From Bacillota bacterium (GTDB lineage Bacteria > Bacillota_E > RBS10-35 > JAJYVN01), in contig JAJZWQ010000180.1 in assembly GCA_021846605.1 (NCBI GenBank), positions 1-5,613 on the forward strand: DNA of 5,613 nt, in the 5' to 3' direction. Position numbers and translations under genes: made by a program. Under the pieces are notes generated by a model. That model was not told the origin of the DNA. It saw only the letters and a program-made list of their open reading frames with translations, and searched no databases. Below are positions 1-4,631 of this stretch, piece by piece. The first letter of the stretch is position 1, and each line of letters begins with the position of its first letter.

Positions 1-453
1 CATGCGCACGACCATGGCGAGTCGCTCGGACATGACCATACACACCGCCACCAGACCGAGCACGCCATCGGGCATGGCCTGCATGATCACGATCATGAGG
101 AAGGCCACCACCATCCTCACGATCTCGACCACCATCACGGGGTGGCGTCCGTCGCCCCAGACGGTCGGAGGGGTTCGTGGTTGGCGGAAATCGCGGTGCC
201 CTTCGGCGTAGCTGCTTCTCCGGACCTCACCATCCTCCCGGTGTTTCTCGCGGCGTCGGCTGTCGGTGTGGATGCCGCCATCGGAACCCTGATCACCTTC
301 ACGCTCGCCACCCTGTGTACGTTCGTCGGGCTGACGGTGGTGGCGACCATCGGCGGCTACCAAGTCGAATGGCCGTGGCTGGAGAACAACGGGCACGTGG
401 TGTCGGCGCTTGTGCTGCTGGTGATTGGTGTCCTCGTCCTCCTGCGGGTGTGA
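1..453 (+). CDS. C-terminal part of a nickel/cobalt-type metal permease with a His-rich loop (5' end outside window)
   Basis: The reading frame is open from base 1 to the TGA at 451-453, giving 150 visible residues with no start in view. Residues 1-47 carry 19 histidines, mostly as HD, HG and HHH clusters, as in the cytoplasmic metal-binding loop of nickel/cobalt transporters (NicO/RcnA-like and related NiCoT-like permeases). Hydrophobic segments follow at about 64-72, 76-90, 94-119 and 132-148, and the chain ends just after the last one, as expected for the C-terminal half of such a permease. A GTG at codon 48 could be mistaken for a start, but the upstream His-rich frame is continuous and typical of the family, so this is a truncated gene and not a 103-residue protein. 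The protein would sit in the inner membrane and move a divalent metal (Ni or Co by family; Zn or another metal is possible). Direction of transport and exact subfamily cannot be told from this half. Confidence 0.75.
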   Translation, partial: HAHDHGESLGHDHTHRHQTEHAIGHGLHDHDHEEGHHHPHDLDHHHGVASVAPDGRRGSWLAEIAVPFGVAASPDLTILPVFLAASAVGVDAAIGTLITFTLATLCTFVGLTVVATIGGYQVEWPWLENNGHVVSALVLLVIGVLVLLRV

Positions 454-684
454 CCAGGGGCAGCCAACTGCGGACTGCGGACGAGATTATGGTCATCTCC
501 ATGTCTATGCAAGCATGTGCGATGCTGGGTCTATGAGGCGTCGGACTGGGCCCGCCGGGAAGGCATCGCCTACCTGGAGCGGCAGGTCGCCCGGGTGACG
601 GCGTGGGCGGCGGCGGGCGCACTGCCGCTGCATGGACCAGCGGGCCGACTTCCGTTCCCCGGTCGTTGATGCGCTCGGCGCCCC
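454..684. other. Intergenic stretch without a confident gene
   Basis: Between the permease stop and the promoter of the thiazole operon I see no complete gene on either strand. A patch at about 484-537 is visibly less GC-rich than its surroundings and contains several ATG triplets and the short inverted repeat ATGC-AA-GCAT near 507-516. The 7-base unit ACTGCGG is directly duplicated at 467-480. No clear terminator follows the permease gene. The only coding-like signal is the fragment described at 526-669. The minus-strand frames open here look like by-products of high GC. Confidence 0.5.
526..669 (+). pseudogene. Short coding-like fragment, family not recognised
   Basis: Frame 526-669 ends in TGA and encodes about 47 residues beginning WVYEASDWARREG and continuing LERQVARVTAWAAAG, which looks like a continuous amphipathic helix. 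About 30 of its first 40 codons end in G or C, as in the real genes nearby, and the composition is protein-like up to about residue 39. No ATG or GTG with a ribosome-binding site precedes it in frame, and the residues coded upstream (484-525) look non-coding. The simplest reading is the tail of a decayed gene or a chance open stretch. I do not recognise the family. A second small frame (632-688) could continue it after a frameshift, but that is weak. Confidence 0.25.
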
Positions 685-713
685 TTGACGGTCTTCGCGA
701 TGGTTGGTAGCGT
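685..713 (+). promoter_or_regulatory. Sigma-70-type promoter for the thiazole operon
   Basis: TTGACG at 685-690 and TAGCGT at 708-713 are separated by the ideal 17 bases. The -35 box matches the consensus at 5 of 6 positions and the -10 at 4 of 6. Transcription would start near 720, giving a leader of about 95 bases before the ATG at 815. It is the only good promoter-like pair I find between the permease gene and the first thiazole gene, and no room remains for one downstream of the leader hairpins. No start site has been measured. Confidence 0.55.
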
Positions 714-728
714 GTAGGCGTTGGATGC

Positions 729-766
729 GACGGTCTATCGGCAGCGGGCGTAGCGCTGTCGCCGTC
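729..766 (+). promoter_or_regulatory. Leader hairpin, candidate antiterminator
   Basis: Bases 739-746 pair with 754-761 (8 pairs, one G-U; loop GGCGTAG). Bases 729-733 pair with 762-766 (5 pairs), directly continuous on the 3' side, with a 5-base bulge TCTAT (734-738) on the 5' side. This structure uses 761-766, which also form the base of the terminator stem at 761-786, so the two are mutually exclusive. That is the arrangement of an attenuation leader: this hairpin forming first would block the terminator. What shifts the balance (ligand, protein or translation) cannot be read from the sequence. The TPP-riboswitch core motifs are absent. Confidence 0.5.
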
Positions 767-797
767 CTCCCGTTTGGGGGGGCGGCTTTGCTTTTTT
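761..797 (+). terminator. Intrinsic terminator in the leader of the thiazole operon (attenuator)
   Basis: Bases 761-771 pair with 776-786 to give an 11-pair, mostly G-C stem (two G-U pairs at 765/782 and 768/779) closed by the 4-base loop GTTT. It is followed directly by TTTGCTTTTTT (787-797). This has the full shape of a factor-independent terminator, unusual in DNA this GC-rich. It lies downstream of the promoter at 685-713 and only 17 bases before the start codon at 815, so it would stop transcripts before the operon unless antitermination occurs. It could instead end a transcript from upstream, but the following gene would then have almost no space for a promoter of its own. Confidence 0.65.
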
Positions 798-800
798 CTG

Positions 801-806
801 GGGAGG
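801..806 (+). promoter_or_regulatory. Ribosome-binding site that fixes the start of the TenI/ThiE-like gene
   Basis: GGGAGG at 801-806, within the purine run 800-810, lies 8 bases before the ATG at 815. It is the only strong Shine-Dalgarno site near the gene and sets the start at 815, in preference to the in-frame ATG at 725, which has none. CCTCCC at 766-771 is exactly complementary to it, so the site could also be masked by leader folding. Confidence 0.7.
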
Positions 807-814
807 GGAGCGCC

Positions 815-1429
815 ATGGCCGCCGCAGTGCTGCAGTTGGTGACGGATCGTCAGGAGGCCCGCGGGGACCTCGGGCCTCTGGCGGCGGCGGCCGTGCGCGG
901 CGGCGTCGATGTTGTGCAGGTGCGGGAAAAGGGCCGGTCGGCGCAGGACGTGCTGGCCGCGGTCCGCGAGGTGCAGCAGGCGTTGGCCGACCTGCCGGCG
1001 ATGGTGCTGGTCAACGACCGCGCCGATGTCGCCCTCGCCGTCGGCGCGCACGGCGTGCACCTGCCGGGTCGCGGTCTGCCGGTGGCGGTGGCGCGGCGGT
1101 TGCTGCCGCGCCAGGGCGGGCGGTTGGTGGGGGTGTCGGTCCACTCCCTGGCGGAGGCGCGTCAGGCGGCGGCCGGCAAGCCCGGTCTGCCGGCGGCGGG
1201 GCTGGACGCCCTCGCCGCGGTGGTGGCGGCCGTTGACGTACCCGTGCTCGCGATCGGCGGCATCGACGCCCAAAGCGTCGGACGGGTGCTTTCGACGGGC
1301 TGCGCCGGTGTGGCGGTGATCCGCGCCCTGCTGCAGGAGCGCGATCCCGAGCGCGCCGCCCGCGAACTGCGCGCCGCGATGGATCGGGTGGCGCGTCGGC
1401 CGCGCCGCGCGCTTCCGGCCGCAACCTGA
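815..1429 (+). CDS. tenI: TenI/ThiE-like thiazole tautomerase, with an internal stretch missing
   Basis: The 204-residue protein is a TIM barrel of the thiamin phosphate synthase/TenI superfamily. Visible landmarks are LVTDR (8-12), QVREK (35-39), LVNDRAD (65-71), GVHLPGRGLP (80-89), GVSVHSL (106-112) and PVLAIGGI (143-150). ThiE joins hydroxymethylpyrimidine pyrophosphate to thiazole phosphate; TenI aromatises the thiazole tautomer made by ThiG. I prefer TenI because the second Mg-binding Asp of ThiE, in the GQxD motif, is replaced here (LPGRG), and because the gene heads a thiS-thiG and thiO operon as tenI does in Bacillus. The usual segment between SVHSL..A and KPGL..GL, which reads roughly ADYVxFGHVFxT in relatives and carries the TenI catalytic His, is absent: AEARQAA runs straight into AGKPG at about residues 119-122. 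Roughly 15 residues are missing in frame, so activity is doubtful. The start at 815 is chosen for its strong ribosome-binding site and for the position of LVTDR. The stop is 4 bases before the next gene, which indicates one operon. Confidence 0.8.
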   Translation: MAAAVLQLVTDRQEARGDLGPLAAAAVRGGVDVVQVREKGRSAQDVLAAVREVQQALADLPAMVLVNDRADVALAVGAHGVHLPGRGLPVAVARRLLPRQGGRLVGVSVHSLAEARQAAAGKPGLPAAGLDALAAVVAAVDVPVLAIGGIDAQSVGRVLSTGCAGVAVIRALLQERDPERAARELRAAMDRVARRPRRALPAAT

Positions 1430-1433
1430 CGAC

Positions 1434-2498
1434 ATGGGGGTGGATGGATTGGAAGGCAGCGGGGCGGACGGGGGGGCGTCGACGGAAGTGGACGGCGTCG
1501 TGGACGGCTCGGTCGAGGTGTGGATCAACGGTCGGAAGGAGCGGCTGGATGCGCGGCGCAGCCTTGCGGGCTGGTTGCGGGAGCGCGGGGTGGATGCGGC
1601 GTCCGTGGTGCTGGCGGTCAACGGCGACATCCTGCCACGCGGCACGTCGGCCGACCGTCGGCCCCGCCCGGGCGACCGCATTGAAGTGGTGCGCGCGGTG
1701 GGGGGTGGTGCCACGGCCGATGGGGATGCCCCGCTCGTCATCGCCGGGGTCGCCCTGCGCAGCCGCTTGTTCTGCGGCACGGGCAAGTTTCCGGACGCCG
1801 ATCGGATGGTGCGCGCCCTGGCGGCATCCGGCTGCGCCCTGGTGACGGTGGCCGTCCGGTACCTCGATCTGGATGTCGGGGGCACACCGCTGCTGGAGCA
1901 ACTGGACCGCGACCGCTACCGGCTGCTGCCCAACACCGCGGGGGCGCACACCGCGGCCGAGGCGGTGCACCTGGCCGAACTGGGCCGCGCGGCGACCGGC
2001 AGCAGCTGGGTCAAGCTGGAGGTGATCGGCGAGCCCCTGAGCCTCTGGCCGGACGGGGCGGCGACCGTCGCGGCGACGGCCGAGTTGGTACGCCGGGGAT
2101 TCACCGTCCTGCCGTATGTGCCGCCCGACCCGGTGGTCGCGCTGCAGGTGGCCGCGGCGGGGGCGGCCACCGTGATGCCGCTCGGGTCGCCCATCGGCAG
2201 CGGCCAGGGTGTGCTGGACCAGGGGGCGATCCGGCGGATCGTCGGGTTGGTCGATCTGCCCGTGGTGGTCGACGCCGGGATCGGTTCGCCCGCCGACGCC
2301 GCGGCCGCCATGGAGGCCGGCGCCGCCGCGGTGTTGGTCAACACGGCCATCGCCCGGGCCCACGACCCGGTGGCGATGGCCGAGGCGATGGCCCTTGCGG
2401 TCGCCGCCGGTCGCCTCGGCTATCTGGCCGGCCGGATTCCGCGTGTGGAGGCCGCCCAGGCTTCCTCGCCCGCCGGGGGGGTGCCCCGGGTTGAGTAG
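1434..2498 (+). CDS. thiG: ThiS-ThiG fusion: sulfur carrier joined to thiazole synthase
   Basis: This 354-residue protein has two parts. Residues about 27-92 are a ThiS ubiquitin-like sulfur carrier, running from VEVWING through AVNGDILPR to EVVRAVGGG. Residues about 100-340 are ThiG, starting LVIAG with the typical GTGKF (115-119), VTVAVR (137-142), LLPNTAG (164-170), VKLEVIG (193-199), PLGSPIGSGQG (249-259), VVVDAGIGSP (277-286) and NTAIA (303-307). Lys194 matches the lysine that forms the imine with deoxyxylulose 5-phosphate; Glu196 and Asp280 match the conserved acid residues. ThiG makes the thiazole phosphate from deoxyxylulose phosphate, dehydroglycine and ThiS thiocarboxylate in the cytoplasm. 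The linker is only about 8 residues. Such fusions are known in some bacteria, but ThiS normally needs a free Gly-Gly end. Residues 1-26 are Gly/Asp-rich and unlike ThiS, and no ribosome-binding site precedes the ATG, so a later GTG (1488 or 1500) is possible. Translation is probably coupled to the preceding gene. Confidence 0.9.
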   Translation: MGVDGLEGSGADGGASTEVDGVVDGSVEVWINGRKERLDARRSLAGWLRERGVDAASVVLAVNGDILPRGTSADRRPRPGDRIEVVRAVGGGATADGDAPLVIAGVALRSRLFCGTGKFPDADRMVRALAASGCALVTVAVRYLDLDVGGTPLLEQLDRDRYRLLPNTAGAHTAAEAVHLAELGRAATGSSWVKLEVIGEPLSLWPDGAATVAATAELVRRGFTVLPYVPPDPVVALQVAAAGAATVMPLGSPIGSGQGVLDQGAIRRIVGLVDLPVVVDAGIGSPADAAAAMEAGAAAVLVNTAIARAHDPVAMAEAMALAVAAGRLGYLAGRIPRVEAAQASSPAGGVPRVE

Positions 2499-2499
2499 G

Positions 2500-3585
2500 G
2501 TGGAGGGGGGCACTTCCGAAGTCGCGATCGTCGGCGCGGGCGTGATCGGCTGCGCCCTGGCCTGGGAACTGGCGGGACGCGGGCTGCGGGTGACCGTGCT
2601 GGAACGGGCCACCCCGGGCAGCGGTGCCTCGGTTGGCGCCGGGGGGATGCTCGCCCCTCAGATGGAGGCGGAGGCCCCCGGCCCGTCCCTGGCGCTGGGG
2701 CTGGAGGCGCGCGCGTGCTGGGCGGCCTGGGCGCAGGCGCTGCCGATGTCGGTGGACCTTGATCTCACGGGGATCCTGCGGGTGGCCGTCGATGGCGCCT
2801 CGCTTTCGGAGCTTGGGGCGCGTGCCGACTGGCAGCGGGCCATCGGGCTGACGGCCCGCCTGTGCGACCCCTCCGAAGTGGCCGACCTCTGCCCAGGCCT
2901 TGCCGGCGCCGTCGGCGGGCTGTGGGTGCCCGACGGCCAACTCTCCGCGCCGCGTCTGATGCACGCCCTGACCCAGGGGATGGCGCAGCGCGGCGTGCGG
3001 CTGCGCTGCGGCGTCGGTGTGGTCGGCATCCGGCCGGGGCGGGTGGAAACGGACCAGGGGGCGTTCAGCGCCGAGGTGGTCGTGGTGGCCGCCGGCGCGT
3101 GGAGCGGCGCCCTGGCCGGGGTGCCGGTCGTACCGGCCAAGGGCCAGCGGCTCCTGCTGGCGCAGGTGGAGCGGCCGCTGGCCCTGACCGTCTGGGGTCC
3201 CGGGGCCTACCTGGTTCCCAAGGCCGGCGGCCAGGTGCTGCTTGGAGCCACCCAGGAGCCCGAGGCGGGGTTTGATACACGTGTCACCGCCGGTGCCGTG
3301 GCGCGGCTGACGGCCGCGGCCGCGGTGTTCTGGCCCGTGGCGGCAACGGCGACCCTGCAGGAGGTGTGGGCAGGTCTGCGTCCCATGGCGCCCGACCATC
3401 ACCCGCTGGTCGGCCCCCTGCCGGATATGCCCGGGGTGTGGTTGGCCAGCGGGCACGGGCGCAACGGGATCCTCTTGGCGGCCCTCACGGCCGAGCGGCT
3501 CGCCGACGCGCTCTGCGCGGGTCGGGCACTGCCCGAGGCGTGGGATCCGCGGCGGCCCGCCTGCCGCGTGGCCCCGGCGGGGTGA
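2500..3585 (+). CDS. thiO: Glycine oxidase ThiO
   Basis: This is an FAD-dependent amine oxidase of the DAO family, about 361 residues and close to the usual ThiO length. The N-terminal dinucleotide fold has GAGVIG (12-17) and ends its second strand with Glu35 (VTVLER), which binds the FAD ribose. VVVVAAGAW lies mid-protein. The C-terminal part has WAGLRPMAPD, with Arg294, and the ThiO-typical GHGRNGILLA, with Arg321. Their 27-residue spacing equals that of the two substrate-site arginines of Bacillus ThiO (302 and 329). Tyr237, in GAYLVPK, probably matches the substrate-site tyrosine. The enzyme oxidises glycine with O2 to the imine used by ThiG, releasing H2O2, so the pathway is the aerobic one and not the ThiH type. 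The start is uncertain: GTG 2500 lies one base after the thiG stop, and TTG 2491 overlaps thiG by 8 bases with a G-run 10-16 bases ahead. Either gives a short lead into the FAD fold, and either implies translational coupling. Confidence 0.88.
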   Translation: MEGGTSEVAIVGAGVIGCALAWELAGRGLRVTVLERATPGSGASVGAGGMLAPQMEAEAPGPSLALGLEARACWAAWAQALPMSVDLDLTGILRVAVDGASLSELGARADWQRAIGLTARLCDPSEVADLCPGLAGAVGGLWVPDGQLSAPRLMHALTQGMAQRGVRLRCGVGVVGIRPGRVETDQGAFSAEVVVVAAGAWSGALAGVPVVPAKGQRLLLAQVERPLALTVWGPGAYLVPKAGGQVLLGATQEPEAGFDTRVTAGAVARLTAAAAVFWPVAATATLQEVWAGLRPMAPDHHPLVGPLPDMPGVWLASGHGRNGILLAALTAERLADALCAGRALPEAWDPRRPACRVAPAG

Positions 3586-3623
3586 CGCGCCGTCGGCCGG
3601 GGCCCTTCCAGGTTGGCGGCGCG
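3586..3623 (+). terminator. Stem-loop directly after thiO, without a U-tract
   Basis: CGCGCCG (3586-3592) is perfectly complementary to CGGCGCG (3617-3623). Weaker pairs (3593-3598 with 3611-3616, three of them G-U) extend the stem inward, leaving a loop of about 12 bases. It starts on the base after the thiO stop. No T-run follows, so it may be an inefficient or factor-assisted terminator, or an mRNA 3' end stabiliser. The 3' arm overlaps the possible -35 box of the next gene. Confidence 0.35.
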
Positions 3624-3643
3624 ACCATACCCCGGTTTAGGAT
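3613..3643 (+). promoter_or_regulatory. Possible weak promoter for the GNAT gene
   Basis: TTGGCG (3613-3618) and TAGGAT (3638-3643) each match the consensus boxes at 4 of 6 positions, but the spacing is 19 bases, longer than ideal. TTTAGG at 3636-3641 gives a 17-base spacer with a poorer -10. A start near 3650 would leave the GTG at 3653 almost leaderless and the ATG at 3662 about 12 bases in. The gene may simply be read through from thiO. Confidence 0.3.
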
Positions 3644-3652
3644 GGCGGCGGG

Positions 3653-4522
3653 GTGAGGCAGATGTCGGCGCTGCGGCTGCGCACCTGGGATGGGCCGGAT
3701 GTTGGCCGCGCCTCGGAAGCGGTGGTCGCGTTCTTGGAACGTCGCGAGGCGGTGCACAACCTGGCGCTCGGCATCCTCGCGGCCACGCGGGCCGGTCGGG
3801 ATGAGGGACTGCGGTATCTGGCGGCGGTGGAGCGGTCGGGCGCCGTGGTCGCCATGGGTATGCGCACCGAGATCAAATACCTGCTGGCTGCGGCGGACGA
3901 CCCCCAAGCCGTCGATCTGCTGGCGGCGGATGCCCGGGCCCGGCATCCGGATCTTCCCGGGTGGCTCGGCCCCGACGCGGTGGCCGAGCGCTTCGCACAG
4001 GTCTGGGCGCGGGAGGGCGGCGCCGCGTCGCGCGTGGCCATGCGGCTGCGCGTCCACGAACTGACGGCGGTGCGGCCGGCGGTGCGGGCCGCGGGCCGGC
4101 TGCGTCCGGCCGAGCCACGGGACCTGGGGCTCTTGGTCGCCTGGAGCGAGGGCCTCCAGGTTGCCGTCGGTGCGCCGGCGCGCCACGACCCGGCGGAAGC
4201 CGCGAGGCGCGAACTGGAGGCCGGCACGAGCGTGCTGTGGGAGACTCCCGCGGGGCAGACGGTTTCGATGGCCGCCTGGGGTGGTCCGACGCCGCACGGT
4301 ATCCGGATCCGCAAGGTGTATACGCCGCCCGAACACCGCAACCGCGGCTACGCCGAGGCCTGTGTGGCCGCGTTGAGCGCGCAGTTGCTCGCCTCGGGGC
4401 GGCGCTTTTGCTTTTTGTATACGGACCTTGCCAATCCGACCTCCAACGCGGTGTATGGCCGCGTCGGGTACGTGCCGGTCTGCGACGCCGCCGATCATCG
4501 CACGCAGCCGGCGCCTGCCTGA
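3653..4522 (+). CDS. GNAT-family N-acetyltransferase, substrate unknown
   Basis: The protein has about 289 residues in two parts. The C-terminal half is a clear GNAT domain: IRKVYTPPEHRNRGYAEA holds the acetyl-CoA pyrophosphate-binding R-x-x-G-x-A motif (Arg229, Arg231, Gly232, Ala234), and ANPTSNAVYGRVGY (260-273) is the late GNAT motif with its conserved Asn and Tyr. The N-terminal half (about 1-150) has no motif I can name; it resembles the extra N-terminal region of the larger predicted acetyltransferases of this type. The enzyme would transfer an acetyl group from acetyl-CoA to an amine in the cytoplasm; the acceptor cannot be predicted. The start is either GTG 3653, with AGGA 10 bases ahead, or ATG 3662, with GAGG only 3 bases ahead; the difference is three residues. 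It follows thiO by 67 bases on the same strand, but nothing in the protein ties it to thiamin. Confidence 0.8.
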   Translation: MRQMSALRLRTWDGPDVGRASEAVVAFLERREAVHNLALGILAATRAGRDEGLRYLAAVERSGAVVAMGMRTEIKYLLAAADDPQAVDLLAADARARHPDLPGWLGPDAVAERFAQVWAREGGAASRVAMRLRVHELTAVRPAVRAAGRLRPAEPRDLGLLVAWSEGLQVAVGAPARHDPAEAARRELEAGTSVLWETPAGQTVSMAAWGGPTPHGIRIRKVYTPPEHRNRGYAEACVAALSAQLLASGRRFCFLYTDLANPTSNAVYGRVGYVPVCDAADHRTQPAPA

Positions 4523-4582
4523 GTGGACGGCATCGGATGGGAAGGGCCGCGCCGTGGCCGTCGGCGCGACGGGTGGCGGGGC

Positions 4583-4623
4583 CGCCGGGAGGGTGCGGTC
4601 GGGGTGACCGCGCCCTCCCGGCG
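4583..4623. terminator. Long stem-loop between convergent genes, candidate bidirectional terminator
   Basis: Bases 4583-4600 pair with 4606-4623 over 18 pairs, with a single G-U mismatch-type pair on the + strand and a loop GGGGT. The stem lies 60 bases past the GNAT stop (+ strand) and 8 bases past the stop of the solute-binding protein gene (minus strand), so it can serve both. Neither side has a T-run, so it is not a canonical U-tract terminator; very stable stems without U-tracts are common between convergent genes in GC-rich genomes. The remaining gap (4523-4582) shows nothing else. Confidence 0.6.
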
Positions 4624-4631
4624 CACACGCC

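Noticed and set aside
467..480. Direct repeat ACTGCGG x2 as an attachment site or target duplication
   Set aside because: The copies are adjacent and flank no insertion; the repeat is probably simple tandem slippage.
507..516. ATGC-AA-GCAT inverted repeat as a metal-regulator operator
   Set aside because: Four-base arms are too short to separate from chance, and no regulator gene or promoter lies beside it.
454..814. TPP (thiamin) riboswitch upstream of the thiazole operon
   Set aside because: Neither the CTGAGA nor the GAACCTGAT-type core is present. GGCGTAGCG in the 747-755 hairpin loop region only loosely recalls the GCGTAGGGA end of the aptamer.
704..814. Start of the TenI/ThiE-like gene at 704 or 725
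   Set aside because: The added residues are Arg/Ser-rich and unlike the family, no ribosome-binding site precedes them, 704 lies inside the promoter, and 815 has GGGAGG at an ideal distance and places LVTDR near the N-terminus.
815..1429. Calling the first gene a normal thiE
   Set aside because: The GQxD metal-binding Asp is replaced and the phosphate-binding segment is missing. Neighbouring genes form a tenI-type thiazole cluster. ThiE is not fully excluded.
299..1885. Long minus-strand open frame across the permease and thiazole genes
   Set aside because: It is antisense to three well-recognised genes, is Arg/Pro/Ala-rich and has no domain pattern, which is typical of a high-GC shadow frame.
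2209..2499. thiO starting far upstream at 2209 inside thiG
   Set aside because: The extra 97 residues are an out-of-frame reading of thiG (Trp/Arg/Pro-rich), and the FAD fold starts just after 2500.
1011..2612. Long minus-strand open frame antisense to the ThiS-ThiG fusion
   Set aside because: Its composition (Arg, Pro, Gly, His runs) is that of a mirror of GC-rich coding sequence, and the opposite strand has full family motifs.
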